Counted from the stretch's first letter, positions 1-11,700 are shown. The stretch: 64,000 nucleotides of DNA from Kibdelosporangium banguiense (GCF_017876405.1 NZ_JAGINW010000001.1:6151203-6215202), one strand, 5' to 3'. Made by a program: numbers and translations. The notes: generated by a model not told the origin, from the sequence alone.

Positions 1-229
1 CCTCACGGCGGTCCTGTGCGGATCGGGCGGCCAGCATCGTCCGGATGTCCGCGAGGCCGAAGCCCGCCTCCTTCGAGATCAGGATCGCAGCGACCCGGTG
101 CAGATCCGTGTCGGTGTAGCGGCGCCGGTCGCCTGCGCGGGTCGGCGTCAGCAGTCCTTCAGCCTCCCAATGCCGCAGCACATGTGCCGGCAACCCGAAC
201 TGAGCCGCCACCTCACCGATTGACTTCAT
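1..229 (-). CDS. MerR-family transcriptional regulator, N-terminal part (gene runs off the left edge)
   Basis: The 76 visible codons begin MKSIGEVAAQFGLPAHVLRHWE and continue through a GDRRRYTDTDLHRV segment, which is the winged helix-turn-helix of MerR proteins. The C-terminal effector domain lies outside the window. The gene is divergent from the SAM methyltransferase, so the start-to-start gap of about 30 bp must hold its operator, and control of the methyltransferase is likely by analogy with other MerR pairs. The effector cannot be guessed. The family is secure; the specificity is unknown. Confidence 0.9.
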   Translation of the reverse strand, partial: MKSIGEVAAQFGLPAHVLRHWEAEGLLTPTRAGDRRRYTDTDLHRVAAILISKEAGFGLADIRTMLAARSAQDRRE

Positions 230-257
230 GCCGACATTAAGTCGCAGGATGACGGAC

Positions 258-947
258 ATGTCCACGTTGCTGACCATGCTCGACACCTTCGACGACCTCC
301 CGCAGGCCCGTAACCTGCGCGAACACACCTACGAAGCACTGGGCGACACAGTCCTGGACGTCGGCTGCGGGAGCGGGCGCGCCGTCGGTGAGCTGGCTGG
401 CCGTGGAGTGCATGCCATTGGCGTCGATCTCGACCCCGCCATGATCGAGGTCGCGACCGAGCGCTGGCCCGCAGGCGAGTTCCACGTCGCCGACGTCACC
501 GCGCTGCCGCTGGACGACGGCTCGGTCACCGGCTACCGCGCCGACAAAGTCCTGCACGCCCTCGCCGAGCCCTCGCAAGCTGTCGTCGAGGCCCGCCGAG
601 TCCTGGCCAGAAACGGCCGGGCGGTGCTCATCGGCCAGGACTGGGACACATTTGTGATCGACTCCGACGACCCCGGACTCACCCGCGAGTTCGTCCACGC
701 CCGTGCGGACGGCATGCCCAACCCGCGAGTTGCCCGCCGATACCGGAACCTCTTGCTGGACAATGGGTTCGTCGATGTCACCGTCGACGTCCGCACAATC
801 GTATGGACAGACGCCACGGTCCTGCCGGTGCTGGCCAACATCGCAGGAGAAGGCACCTGGCTCGACGATCAAACCGCCAGGGCACGCAACGGCCGGCTGT
901 TCGTCGCCATCCCGATCTTCATCGCCTCCGGAACCCGCGCCGAGTGA
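258..947 (+). CDS. Class I SAM-dependent methyltransferase
   Basis: The Rossmann-fold motif I is VLDVGCGSGRAVGEL, followed by an acidic end of strand 2 (IGVDLD) and the post-motif region ADVTALPLDDGSV, typical of the Methyltransf_11/25 group. The protein is about 229 residues. I place the start at the ATG at 258 because GCAGGA lies 8 nt upstream. ATGs at 228 and 249 are in frame, but 228 would overlap the divergent MerR start codon. It is probably controlled by that MerR protein. The substrate is not evident from the sequence. Confidence 0.85.
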   Translation: MSTLLTMLDTFDDLPQARNLREHTYEALGDTVLDVGCGSGRAVGELAGRGVHAIGVDLDPAMIEVATERWPAGEFHVADVTALPLDDGSVTGYRADKVLHALAEPSQAVVEARRVLARNGRAVLIGQDWDTFVIDSDDPGLTREFVHARADGMPNPRVARRYRNLLLDNGFVDVTVDVRTIVWTDATVLPVLANIAGEGTWLDDQTARARNGRLFVAIPIFIASGTRAE

Positions 948-958
948 TCATTTCGTTG

Positions 959-1894
959 CTAGTGGAGAAACCGCTGGATGTCGGCTATCTCGGTGGTGAG
1001 GTCGGGGACGGGCTCGAACGGCTCAACCTCGACCTCGCCGGAACGCAGTTTCCACACGCCGATCACCCGGCCGTCGAGCACGACGGTCGGGTGGATCCAG
1101 CCGCCGCCCGCGTTGATCCGGGTCGCGAACTCGGGCCCGACCGGCCGTTGCTTGTAGCCGAGCAGATATGTGTCGAATGCGGGCAGGAGGCGCACTACAC
1201 CGGAGCTTGAGTCGTCGGCTGACGATGGCGGGACTTTGCGGGCTTGACCCAGGGGAATGCCTGCCCAGTAGGCGAAATCCTCAGCCGAGGCCGGGCCGAA
1301 GGCGCGGTAGTACCTGCTTCCCAGCTCCTGCAGGGGATCCGCGGGCGTGAACCGGTCCTTGACCCACTCGTCGAGCAGGACGTAGGAGTCGAATTCGGCG
1401 CCGCGGCAGATCAGGCCGGAGGCTGCGGCGTAGAACATCATGTGCGCCGGAGCCTGACCCTTGGGCTCGATCGACACGCCGTGCGCCGCCAACGAGCGCA
1501 CGATCTCAGCACGGCTGAGTGCCCGGCCGGTCAGAATCTCCGGGAGACAGGCCAGGGCGCGGGCGCATGTGTCGTCGTCCAGGCCGAGCTGGCTACGCCG
1601 TCGTCGTTGCCCGCGAATCATCGCTGGGCCGAGAAAGTCAAGCAGCCAATGGACATCGCGCGCCGCGACCATGTGCAGAGTGCTGCGCATCAGCCAGGTC
1701 CGGACGACTGTCCCGGCCGAGCACGCCTTGTCGACGTCAGTGTGAGTCAAACCTGTTGTGCGGGCCCGAACCGAGAGTCGGCACGCGGCCGGGTCTTGAG
1801 CCTGCAGACCGGCCGCGCCGACGACCGCGGTGAGCACGTCAGCGGCCGGTGAGCTCAGCCGCTGAGCGTGCATCCGTTGTGCGAGAACGGTCAT
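959..1894 (-). CDS. Winged-helix DNA-binding protein of the AlkZ/YcaQ-like DNA glycosylase family (HTH_42)
   Basis: The 311-residue protein matches the actinobacterial winged-helix DNA-binding family related to AlkZ and YcaQ, which unhook alkylated or crosslinked bases. The N-terminus carries LQAQDP near residues 30-35, which fits the catalytic Q-x-Q motif of AlkZ. A VRTWLMRSTLH segment and a C-terminal YLLGYKQRP...LDGRVIGVWK region are also typical. Its start overlaps the LLM oxidoreductase stop by 4 nt, so the two genes form a minus-strand operon. Glycosylase activity is inferred from the family and not proven here. Confidence 0.8.
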   Translation of the reverse strand: MTVLAQRMHAQRLSSPAADVLTAVVGAAGLQAQDPAACRLSVRARTTGLTHTDVDKACSAGTVVRTWLMRSTLHMVAARDVHWLLDFLGPAMIRGQRRRRSQLGLDDDTCARALACLPEILTGRALSRAEIVRSLAAHGVSIEPKGQAPAHMMFYAAASGLICRGAEFDSYVLLDEWVKDRFTPADPLQELGSRYYRAFGPASAEDFAYWAGIPLGQARKVPPSSADDSSSGVVRLLPAFDTYLLGYKQRPVGPEFATRINAGGGWIHPTVVLDGRVIGVWKLRSGEVEVEPFEPVPDLTTEIADIQRFLH

Positions 1895-2733
1895 TCAGCG
1901 AGCAGTTTCAATACCGGCGCGAAGTCCTCCATCGAGGGCTCAAGCACGGTGAAGTACGTGAATCCGAACCGGTCCCGCTGGGCCCGCAGCTGGTCGGCGA
2001 TCTCTGTGGGTTGCCCGATCAGCAGGGCAGGCAGCTCAAGGATCTGCTCGACGGTGAAATCCATCTTGTACAGCTGCCGCAGCTCCCCGGCTTTGGCGGC
2101 CCGGTCGTCAGCGGGGACGACACTCTGGATCAGGATGTTCGACTCGTACGTCCGGCCACCGGCTTGCGCGCGGACGAATTCGACGCGTTCCAGCACCTCG
2201 TCTGCCTGCAGGAACTCCAGCGGCGGGTTGCCGGGAACGACTTTGAGGCCGGTGAACGCGACTGTGTCGGCGTGCTTGGCCGCCAGGCGGAGCACGCGGT
2301 CGCCGTTGCCGCCGATCAGCAGGGGCATGTCCCAGTGCTTCTCGACGATCGCCGCGACCGTTCGCTCCAAATGGGACACACGCTCACCAGCGGATGGCCA
2401 GCCCAGGCCGGCTTCCTCGAACTCTTCGCGGACATAGCCGGCGCCGAGGCCGAGTTCGAACCGGCCGTCGGTGTACGTGTTGACCGCGAACACGTCCCGG
2501 GCAAGCAGAACCGGGTTGAAGAAGCCCGCGTTCAGTACGAAAGTCCCGAGTTGGGGCAGTGTCGTGACGGAGGCGGCGAGCATCAGCGAAGGGAACGGCG
2601 CGCCCATACTCAGATGGTCGGGCACGAGGATCACGTCGTAGCCGAGATCCTCGGCACGTTGGCATTTCGCGACCCAATCGGACCGTGTACCGACGGAGGT
2701 CATGTTGACACCGAACCGGAAAGTACCAGTCAT
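1891..2733 (-). CDS. LLM-class F420-dependent oxidoreductase
   Basis: The 280-residue protein shows the bacterial luciferase-like TIM barrel: an N-terminal FRFGVNMTSV strand, LGYDVILVPDHL, ARDVFAVNTYTDGRFELGLGAGY and GWPSAGERV. These blocks match the actinobacterial LLM family (TIGR03621-like) that usually uses F420. It would move hydride to or from an unknown substrate in the cytoplasm. It is the first gene of a two-gene minus-strand operon with the AlkZ-like gene. Cofactor use is inferred from the family, and an FMN enzyme cannot be excluded. Confidence 0.85.
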   Translation of the reverse strand: MTGTFRFGVNMTSVGTRSDWVAKCQRAEDLGYDVILVPDHLSMGAPFPSLMLAASVTTLPQLGTFVLNAGFFNPVLLARDVFAVNTYTDGRFELGLGAGYVREEFEEAGLGWPSAGERVSHLERTVAAIVEKHWDMPLLIGGNGDRVLRLAAKHADTVAFTGLKVVPGNPPLEFLQADEVLERVEFVRAQAGGRTYESNILIQSVVPADDRAAKAGELRQLYKMDFTVEQILELPALLIGQPTEIADQLRAQRDRFGFTYFTVLEPSMEDFAPVLKLLAE

Positions 2734-2865
2734 GGGGTGAACCTATCACTCAGCGTAGCGCAGCCGTGCCAGGTCGGCCGGGCACCGGCGAAGTGGTGTG
2801 GTGCTGGACACGCCTGGCCGAAGCGGTAGCTGTTGGGTTTCGGGTGCATGGGATGCGACGATGCC

Positions 2866-2962
2866 TGTAGTGAAGGTGTGGGAGGAAACCGGTGCGACTC
2901 CGGTGCGGTCCCGCCACTGTGACCAGGGCGACCTGGAAGCCAGACACTCCACCTTCGCTCGG
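2866..2962 (+). promoter_or_regulatory. Cobalamin riboswitch upstream of the cobaltochelatase-like gene
   Basis: The stretch has the conserved cobalamin aptamer core: GGTGCGACTCCGGTGCGG, then TCCCGCCACTGTGA, then a B12-box-like GAAGCCAGACACTCC. AAGGTG near 2873 can pair with CACCTT near 2951 to close the element. The GC-rich stretch from 2963 to the ATG at 3028 is the likely expression platform. It should shut off the downstream cob genes when B12 is plentiful. The boundaries are approximate. Confidence 0.88.
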
Positions 2963-3027
2963 GTACGCACCCGCGCACCCGTGGCCTCGACTTCGGGCGT
3001 GGACACCCGGGGAAGGATCGCTCGCGG

Positions 3028-4950
3028 ATGTTTCCGTTCTCAGCTGTTGTCGGGCACGACGACCTAAGGATGTCTCTGCTGCTCAACGCCGTGCATCCAG
3101 GTATCGGGGGAGTGCTGGTCAGGGGCGAGAAGGGCACCGCGAAGTCGACCATCGTGCGTGCCCTGGCCGCCTTGCTGCCCCCGGTCGGCGTCGTGCCGGG
3201 CTGCCGGTTCGCCTGCGACCCGGCCAACCCAGACCCGTCGTGCCCGGACGCGCCGCATGACGGCTCCGACCAGCGGGCCGCGCGGCTCGTGGAGCTCCCG
3301 GTCGGTGCGACCGAGGACCGGCTGGTCGGGTCGCTCGACCTGGAACGCGCGCTGACCGAGGGTGTCCGGGCGTACCAACCGGGCCTGTTGGCTGCCGCGC
3401 ATCGCGGCGTGCTCTACGTCGACGAGGTCAATCTGCTGCACGATCACCTCGTCGACCTGCTGCTCGACGCCGCCGCGATGGGCCGGGCGCACGTCGAGCG
3501 CGAGGGCGTGTCGGTGTCCCACGCCGCGAGCTTCCTGCTGGTCGGGACGATGAACCCGGAAGAAGGCGAGTTGCGGCCGCAGCTGCTAGACCGGTTCGGG
3601 CTGACCGTGCACGTGTTGTCGTCACGGGATGTGGCGACGCGGACCGAGGTGATCCGTCGGCGGCTCGCGTTCGAGGCGGATCCGGTGGGGTTCGCGGCGC
3701 AATGGGCCGCGGCCGATGCCGAGTTGGCGGCACGGATTGTCAAGGCGCGGACGGCTTTGGCGCACGTTTCGTTGCCGGATTCGGAGTTGCGCCGAATAGC
3801 TTCCGTCTGCGCTTCGTTCGAAGTGGACGGTATGCGTGCGGATCTTGTTGTCGCACGGGCAGCCATCGCGCATGCCGCCTGGCGTGGAGCTGATGCGGTC
3901 GAGGCGGAGGACGTCGAAGTGGCGGTCCGGCTGGCGTTGCCGCACCGGCGGCGCCGGGATCCCTTTGACGAGCCGGGAATCGACGAGAAGCAGCTGCAGG
4001 ACGCCCTGCAGGACGCCGAAGAAGCCGCGCAGGAGCCGGAAGACGACCCCGACGGCCCAGGCGACGGCGGCGGTGAGCTGCCGCAGAATTCCGAACAGCA
4101 GCCTCAGGGATCGGGTGGTGGTGATCAGCCGCCAGTCCCGCCCGCGCCGGCGTTCCGGGCCCGGTTGCTGCAGGTCCCTGGGATCGGTGAAGGCGCGCCG
4201 GGCCGTCGATCTCGGGCCACGGCCCGCAATGGCCATACTGTCCGTCCATCTACTGTGGATGGACACGGTCTGCACCTGGTCGGCACGTTGTCCGCTGCGG
4301 CGCCGCATCAGGTCGCACGCGGCCGGGACAGTACCGGATTGCTGTTGCAGGCGCAGGATCTACGAATGGCGGTCCGTGAAGGCAAGGAGAGCAATCTTGT
4401 GCTCTTCTGTGTCGACGCCTCCGGTTCGATGGCGGCGCGCAAACGTATGTCGGCTGTGACAGGCGCGGTGCTTTCCTTGCTGCGAGACGCTTATCAGCGT
4501 CGTGACAAGGTCGGCGTGGTGACATTCCGTGGCACTTCGGCTGAGGTCACCTTGCCGCCGACGTCCTCTGTGGATGCTGCTGCGGTGCGGTTGAAGCGGC
4601 TACGAACTGGCGGTCGTACCCCGCTCGCCGACGGCTTGCTGCGTGTCCGCAGGGTTCTTGCTGCCGAACGACTTCGTGACCCCCGACGCCGTCCGTTGCT
4701 CGTGTTGCTGACCGACGGTCGTGCCACGCAGAGCGCAGGCGGGCGTGACCCGATGGAAGACGCCATGAGGGCGGCCGGAATGCTTGCCGCAGACGGAATC
4801 GCGACAATCGTGGTCGACTGCGAACAAGGCCCGATCCGGTTGGGCCTGGCCGCCAAGGTGGCCAGAGTCCTCGGCGGAGCCTGCGTCCGGCTGGCCGAGC
4901 TGTCCGCCGATCAGGTGACGGGCGTCGTCCGAGCCGCCCGAGCTGCGTGA
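3028..4950 (+). CDS. Putative cobaltochelatase / magnesium-chelatase-type protein (ChlI-ChlD fusion)
   Basis: The 640-residue protein joins an AAA+ domain (Walker A GEKGTAKST at about residues 33-41, Walker B LYVDEVNLL near 130) to a C-terminal von Willebrand A domain with the MIDAS motif DASGS near residue 460. An acidic, proline-rich linker of about 60 residues lies between them. Fused I/D proteins of this kind supply the ATPase for CobN-type cobalt insertion into hydrogenobyrinate a,c-diamide in actinobacteria. CobN is not in the window. It sits directly below the cobalamin riboswitch and 10 nt before cobO. Confidence 0.88.
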   Translation: MFPFSAVVGHDDLRMSLLLNAVHPGIGGVLVRGEKGTAKSTIVRALAALLPPVGVVPGCRFACDPANPDPSCPDAPHDGSDQRAARLVELPVGATEDRLVGSLDLERALTEGVRAYQPGLLAAAHRGVLYVDEVNLLHDHLVDLLLDAAAMGRAHVEREGVSVSHAASFLLVGTMNPEEGELRPQLLDRFGLTVHVLSSRDVATRTEVIRRRLAFEADPVGFAAQWAAADAELAARIVKARTALAHVSLPDSELRRIASVCASFEVDGMRADLVVARAAIAHAAWRGADAVEAEDVEVAVRLALPHRRRRDPFDEPGIDEKQLQDALQDAEEAAQEPEDDPDGPGDGGGELPQNSEQQPQGSGGGDQPPVPPAPAFRARLLQVPGIGEGAPGRRSRATARNGHTVRPSTVDGHGLHLVGTLSAAAPHQVARGRDSTGLLLQAQDLRMAVREGKESNLVLFCVDASGSMAARKRMSAVTGAVLSLLRDAYQRRDKVGVVTFRGTSAEVTLPPTSSVDAAAVRLKRLRTGGRTPLADGLLRVRRVLAAERLRDPRRRPLLVLLTDGRATQSAGGRDPMEDAMRAAGMLAADGIATIVVDCEQGPIRLGLAAKVARVLGGACVRLAELSADQVTGVVRAARAA

Positions 4951-4960
4951 GGAGAACGCC

Positions 4961-5575
4961 GTGCCCCAAGGAAAACCGTCGGTGGTCCCGGCGGACGGAC
5001 TGACCACCCGGCAAAGGCGTAACAGGCCACTGCTGATGCTGCACACCGGCGAGATGAAGGGCAAGTCCACGGCCGCTTTCGGCCTGGCCCTGCGCGCCTG
5101 GAACCAGGGCTGGCCGATCGGCGTGTTCCAGTTCGTCAAGTCGGCGAAGTGGAAAGTCGGCGAGGAGAACGCCTTCCGCGCACTCGGCCGTCTGCACGAC
5201 GAGACAGGCGAAGGCGCACCCGTCGAGTGGCACAAAATGGGCGAAGGCTGGTCGTGGACCCGTAAACAAGGCACAACCGAGGACCACGCGGCAGCCGCAG
5301 TCGAGGGCTGGCAGGAAATCGCCCGGCGACTCGCCGCCGAACAGCACGGCCTCTATGTGCTGGACGAGTTCACCTACCCCCTGCACTGGGGCTGGATCGA
5401 CGTCGACGAGGTGGTGTCCACCCTGGTCAACCGGCCAGGCCACCAGCACGTGGTGATCACCGGCCGCAACGCCCCACAGGCCCTGATCGACGCCGCCGAC
5501 CTCGTCGTGACAATGACAAAGGTCAAACACCCGATGGACGAAGGCCAGAAAGGCCAGCGCGGCATCGAATGGTGA
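4961..5575 (+). CDS. cobO: Cob(I)yrinic acid a,c-diamide adenosyltransferase
   Basis: The 204-residue protein has the CobO/CobA P-loop TGEMKGKSTAAFG near residues 30-42, the VFQFVKSAKWKVGEE block and the LDEFTYPLHWGW block, all characteristic of ATP:corrinoid adenosyltransferases of the CobO type. It attaches the 5'-deoxyadenosyl ligand to cobalt. The start is GTG at 4961 with GGAG 6 nt upstream. It follows the chelatase gene in one operon. After its stop the corrinoid gene order is broken by the Rhs island. Confidence 0.93.
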   Translation: MPQGKPSVVPADGLTTRQRRNRPLLMLHTGEMKGKSTAAFGLALRAWNQGWPIGVFQFVKSAKWKVGEENAFRALGRLHDETGEGAPVEWHKMGEGWSWTRKQGTTEDHAAAAVEGWQEIARRLAAEQHGLYVLDEFTYPLHWGWIDVDEVVSTLVNRPGHQHVVITGRNAPQALIDAADLVVTMTKVKHPMDEGQKGQRGIEW

Positions 5576-5719
5576 CGAGCGGGCCGGTCACTGTGCGATC
5601 AAGTTAGCCCGTTCGGTTCTTGTTCAGTGGGTGACCGTGCGGCAACGATGTGTTGCTGACTTCATTCGGGTTGCGCGCTGCCGGGGGGCACGCACTGATC
5701 GACCCTGAGGGGGTTTCTT

Positions 5720-8700
5720 TTGGCACGCCACGGTGTGGCGCGCGGTTTTCGCGCGCGCTTGTTTGCCGGCATGACAGCTGCCGTACTGGGTTTGACGTTG
5801 TGTGAGATTCCTGCGAGTGCTTCTTCTCCAGCTGGTTCTGTGTCGGGGTTGCGTCCGGTGCCGGTGACTGAGGTGCCGTTGTTGCCGGGTGGTCCGGTGC
5901 CGCCGGAGACCATGTCAGGTAAGACCGCAGCGGATTTCGGTGTGTTGGGTGAGCGGGGTGGTTCGCGGTTTGACGAGAAACGCTCGGTGGCGGTCGAACG
6001 TACTCAATATGCCGAGAAGTACCGGAATCCGGACGGGACGACGACGGTCCGGCAGTCCAAGGTGCCGTTGAATGTCCAGGATGGGCAGGGTAAATGGCAG
6101 CCGATTGGTATTGGTCTGGGGAAGGCGGCTGATGGCCGGTTGACCGCGCCGCGGCATCCGTTGTCGCCGAGTTTCGGTGCGGACGCGGCGGATCCGAGCT
6201 TGTTGCAGGTGGGTGTGGGTGATAAGCGGGTCACGTTGTCGATGGACGGTGCCACCAAGAAACCCGCTCGAACAGGAGAAGCGGGTGCGCTCAGCTACGA
6301 GGGCGTGGCACGGGACACTGACCTGCGGTACAACGTGACGCGCGGGTCGGTGAAGGAATCGATTGTGCTGCACAAGCCCGGGGCGACGAGTTGGGCGTTC
6401 CGGTTGCGGACCGATGGTGTGACGCCGGTTCTTGTCGGTGATGGGCTTGAATACCGTGATGCCGCGGGCAAAACGGTGATGGTGATGCCGCCGATCGAGG
6501 CCTGGGATTCTGCGGGCAACGGCGAGACGGCCCCGGCTATGACCGGTGGTCGTTACCGGCTTGCGCGGGATGCGCAGGGCTGGGTGTTGACGGTCGAGAT
6601 GAGCCGGGAATGGTTGCATGCGAAGGATCGTGTGTATCCGGTGTTCGTCGACCCGACGGTGGTGTATCCGGATGTCGATCAGCTGGCGTATCGGTCGGAC
6701 GGGTACACCTGTTCGTGGTGTGGGATGCGGATCGGCAACAGCCAGGCGCAGGGGGATACCTACAACCGGTCGGTGTTCCGGCTGGATTTCCCGTCGTTGA
6801 TGGGCGCGAATGTGGTGGGCGCGAAGCTGAGTGTCTATCGGGTGCCGGGCATTGTCGGTTCGATCAAGAGCTGGAACGCCGATGCGTGGGTGGCTGACCG
6901 GTTGGAGTTCAACGGTTTCGGCCGGCAGTTGGCCGGTGGTGTGGTGGGTGAGGGCGGTGACCTGACTGGCCAGGGGTTGACTGACTGGCTGCGTGAGCTG
7001 GTCAGGAACAATGTGAGTAGCGCGTGGGTGATGCTGACCGGCGAGGAGAAAGCGGGTACCTGGACCTACAAGCATCTGGACGCGGATCTGTTCATCGACT
7101 ACGGCAGTGCGCCGCCCGCGACGACGCTGGTCGCCCCGGCTGACAATTCGGTGCTGACGAAGACGGCGCCGACGTTGCAGGTCTCGCCGGTGACTGACCC
7201 GGATGGTGAGCCGGTGAAGTACTGCTTCCGGGTCGCGACAGGTGCGGACGCGAACTCGGGCATCGTGGTGGAGTCGGGGTGTATCGCCACTCCCACGTGG
7301 ACGGTTCCGGACCGGGTGTTGCGTGATGGGACGGCGTATACGTGGCAGGCGTGGACTTTGTCGAATTTCACGACGACGAAACCGTCGTGGATTGGTCATT
7401 TCCGGGTTGATCAGCGGATCGGTGATGATGGTCCGGCGCCGTCGGACACGGTCGGTGCGGTGGAGACCAATCTGGCGAACGGCAACGTCACGGTGGAGGC
7501 GAAGTCGCCGTCGTTTCCCGCTGTCGGTGGTGAGGCGGGGTTGACGTTCCGGTACAACTCGCAGCAGGCCAGTCCGCGTGGGTTGACCGCGGAGTATTTC
7601 AACGATGTCAACCACAACCGGGCGGTCGATGACAATGTGCAGCCGTCGTTGGTGCGGCTGGAGCCGTCGGTGAACATCGACTACGGCCTCGAGTCGCCGT
7701 TGGCGCCGGCGCTTCCGCCGGATTTCTGGATCGCGCGGTGGACGGGATATTTCTCGGCGCCGGAGACCGGCACGTATCAGTTCGCGGGCCTGCATGACGA
7801 CTCGTTGAACGTGTGGGTCAACAACCAGCACGTCTACCGGGGTGACGAGTGGAATCCCTCGAACGTGAACTGGACGAGCGAGCACGCGATCGGGTCGGTG
7901 GCGTTGACCAAGGGGCAGCGGATCCCGATCAAGGCCGAGCTGGCGGAGACCAATGGGCCGGGTTCGGTGAAGTTGTTCGTGCGCACGACGAACGAGTCGA
8001 TCGTGCCGCCGCAGTTGGTGCGGCCGGAGTGGTTGTTCACCGAGGATGTCCCGACCCTGTCGGAAGGCTGGACGCTGTCGGCCGATCTGGACGGTGGCGG
8101 CGCGGGTTATGTGTCGGCGCAGCAGGCCGATCAGACTGTCGTGCTGACCGATGCCAGTGGGGCCAAGCACACCTGGACGAAGAAGTCGACCGGTGGTTAT
8201 GCCCCGCCTGAGGGCGAGGACGGCACGCTGGCGATCGACGGCAGCGGCAAAACCACGGTGCACGACGGTGATGTGTTCGTGTTCGGTGTGGACGGAAAGA
8301 TCGAGTCGCAGACCGCGCCGGTCGATGACCTGAAGCCCGCGTCGTTGCAGTACGTCTATGACAGCAGCCCGCGGCGGTTGCGGGAGATCAAGGACCCGGT
8401 GTCCAACCGGGTGATTCGGTTGCACTACAACCGGTCGGGTGATGACTGCTACACCGGTCAGACCGTGCCGCCGGGTGCGGACGCCACCGCGCCCGCGCAG
8501 ATGTTGTGCCGCATCGCTTATTGGGATGGCAGGCAGAGCGTGCTGTGGTATCGGGCCGGGAACCTCGCCAGGATAGTGGACCCGGGTGAGGAGGTGACCG
8601 ATTTCGGTTACACGAGCGAGGGTGTGCTGCAACGGGTACGTGACCCGCTGTTGAACGACTGGATCGCGGCCGACCTGGCCAATCGTGATCTCCCGGCGTT

Positions 8701-11700
8701 GGCGACCGAGATCGCCTACATCGACCACGACGGGCGTAAGAAGGCGTCCACGGTCACGCAGCCGCCACCGGCGGTGGGCCAACCGCGACCGGCCCACGCC
8801 TACCGGTATGTGACAGCAACCGAAACCCAGATGGACCTCGCCGGGTTGAGTCCGGCGGCGGGGTTTGCCCGCAAGGTCACCTTTGATGAGGCGTACCGGA
8901 CGCTGACCGACACCGACGCGACCCAACGGACGAGTCGTAGCGAGTGGAACGTCAAGGACCAACAGGTCGCCACCATCGACGCGGCAGGCCGGAAGTCGAC
9001 GACGATCTATGACCACGCCGATCGGGTGACCGCGACCTATGGTCCCGCGCCCGAGACGTGTTTCACGGGTCTGCTGCCGAAGCCGGAGTGCGACGTGACG
9101 GTGCCGCGTACGCACACCGCGTACGACGAGGGCATCAACGGGTTGGCGGTCGCGTTCTATGACAACGACATGCTGACCGGTGCGCCGAAGGTGCACAGCA
9201 CCGGGCTGGGTGAGCCGGATGGGAAGTTCGTGAAGAACTGGGCCATGTCCGCGCCTGTCACTGGTATCCCGGCCGATCATTTCTCGTTGCGTGCCACCGG
9301 CGAGATCGTCTTTCCCCAGGCGGGCGACTACACGCTGCGGGTGTTCGCCAATGACGGCGTGCGGGTGTGGGTGGATGATCGGCTGGTGGTCGATGGGTGG
9401 CGTACCGGGCCGGCGGTCTGGACGCAGGGCACGGTGCGCAGCGACGCCGCAGATTCGATCAAACGCATCCGGCTGGACTACTACGAGTTCGACAACAACG
9501 CGCAGCTCGAACTGCACTGGACCAAGCCGGGTGGCGTTCAGGAAGCCGTGCCGGGCAGCCAGTTGCGTCCCCGGTACGGACTGACGACCTCCACGCACAC
9601 ACCCGACACGAACGGTGTCCCTGACCAGCGGACAGCTACTCGCTACACCGACGGTGTGGACGCCGCCCACGGCCTGGCCACGTCCACCTCGACGGATCCC
9701 ACGGGTCTCAACCTGACCCAGCGGACGCAGTATGAAGTGCCCGGGTTCAAACGTCGTACCGCCAAGACGCTGCCCACCGGTGCCCGGGTCACCTACAGCT
9801 ACTACGCAGAGGGAGAAACCCGGGCCAACCCGTGTGTCGCTGGTTCACCTGCGGTGTCCCAGGGTGGTGGCGCGAAGCTGACCACCCTCACCACCCCGGC
9901 GAGCGGTGCGGCGCGGGTGGATGAGCAGATCTACGACACCTCCGGCCGGGTCGTGGCGAAATCGACCTCCGGCGATTGGTCGTGCACCAAGTACGACCCG
10001 CGCGGCCGGGTCACCGAGCAGACCGTCCCCGCCAGCGCGACCTCCGCCGCGCGGACAGTGACCTACAACTACAAGGTCGGCGGCGACCCACTCACCTCGT
10101 CCGTGTCCGATCCCGCGGGCACAGTGACGACAGTGGTGGACCTGTTGGGACGAACGGTGTCCTACACCGATGTACACGGCACCCGCACCGAAACAACCTA
10201 CGACCACCCAGGCCGAGCCGTTTCCGAGAAGCTCACCCCACCGAACTCCAGCGACGCACCCCAGATCAGCACCCCGACCTACGACAATGCGGGCCGGTTG
10301 TTGAGCACCAAGCTGGACAACACCGTGCTGGCGACCGTCACCTACGACGCCGCCGGCGAACTGGCGACCGTGACCTACTCCAACGGCTCGTCGCTGGCGG
10401 CGACCGGTAAGGACACAGCCGGCCGAACAACCTCGGTGACGTGGAAGACCAGTGACGGCAGGGAAGTCGTGTCGGCTGTGGGGCGCTCACGCTCCGGCAC
10501 AATCGTGGACGAATCCTTGGCTGGTGTGGATGTTCGCCCGAATGCACCGAACTATGTCTATGACGCGGTCGGGCGGCTGACCGAGGCATGGGTGGCCGGG
10601 CATCATTACACCTATGACTTCACCTCGGCCGCGCCCACCGGATGCCCCACCGGCACCCAGAGCAACGCCGGGGCGAACACCAACCGCGTCCGATTGCTCA
10701 ACCAAACCACTGTTGGCACCGCCGAGACCGGTTACTGCTACGACGCCGCCGACCGCATCCTCGCCACCACAGGCGCCAACGCGGTGACCGGCATCAAGTA
10801 CAACAGCCACGGCGCCACCACCGAATACACCTCCGGCGGTGCGGTCACGACCCTCGCCTGGGACGGCGCCGACCGCAACACCTCAGCCCGCACCACAGGT
10901 CCTGATCCCGCAGTCGTCTCCTACACCCGGGACGCGACCGACCGGATCATTCGCCGGCAGGCAACTCAAGGCGATCAGACCGCTGATGTCCTGTACGGCT
11001 ACACCGGCGGCGGTGACAGTGCGGATCTGGCTTTTGGGTCGGACAAGCGCTTGCTCACCCGCAGCATCTCCTTGCCCGGCGGAGTGCTGTACACGACCAA
11101 GAGCGGCGGTACAGCATCGTGGGACCACCCGACCGTACGCGGCGACATCTGCCTGAGTACGGACACTGCGGGCAAGCAGGTGGGTGATCTCCGCACCTAT
11201 ACGCCGTTCGGTGAACCACTCAAGGCCGACGGCAGCATCGACCCCGACAACGTGCCCGACAACCAACCTGGCCAGTTCGACCACGGCTGGCTCGGCCAAC
11301 ACCAACGGCCCTATGAGCACGCCGGATCGTTGTCACTGGTACAGATGGGCGCTCGCCCCTATAGCCCACTGCTGGGCCGGTTCCTGTCCCTCGACCCTGT
11401 CGAAGGCGGCTCCGCCAACGACTACGACTACACTGCGGCCAACCCGATCAACAATACTGATCTGGATGGGCGGTGCCTGTGGGGCTTCTGTGATTGGGCT
11501 GAACGTAAACTTTCCAGCGCAAGAAACTGGGTCAACCGCAACGTCATCCAACCCGCCTGGAACTGGACAAAGAGAAACTGGCGGACGATCGCGACGGTCG
11601 GTGTCGGGATCGCCGGTGCAGCTGGTGCGATCGCGTGCGGCGTCAGCGTCGTCTGCGGGGTGGTCGTCGGTGGTACGGCCGCGTTCGCTGGTTATTCTGC

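Noticed and set aside
5915..9670. 1,251-codon open frame on the minus strand inside the Rhs gene
   Set aside because: It is antisense to a clear Rhs protein and rich in Arg, His and Pro, as expected for a GC-rich shadow frame, with no domain.
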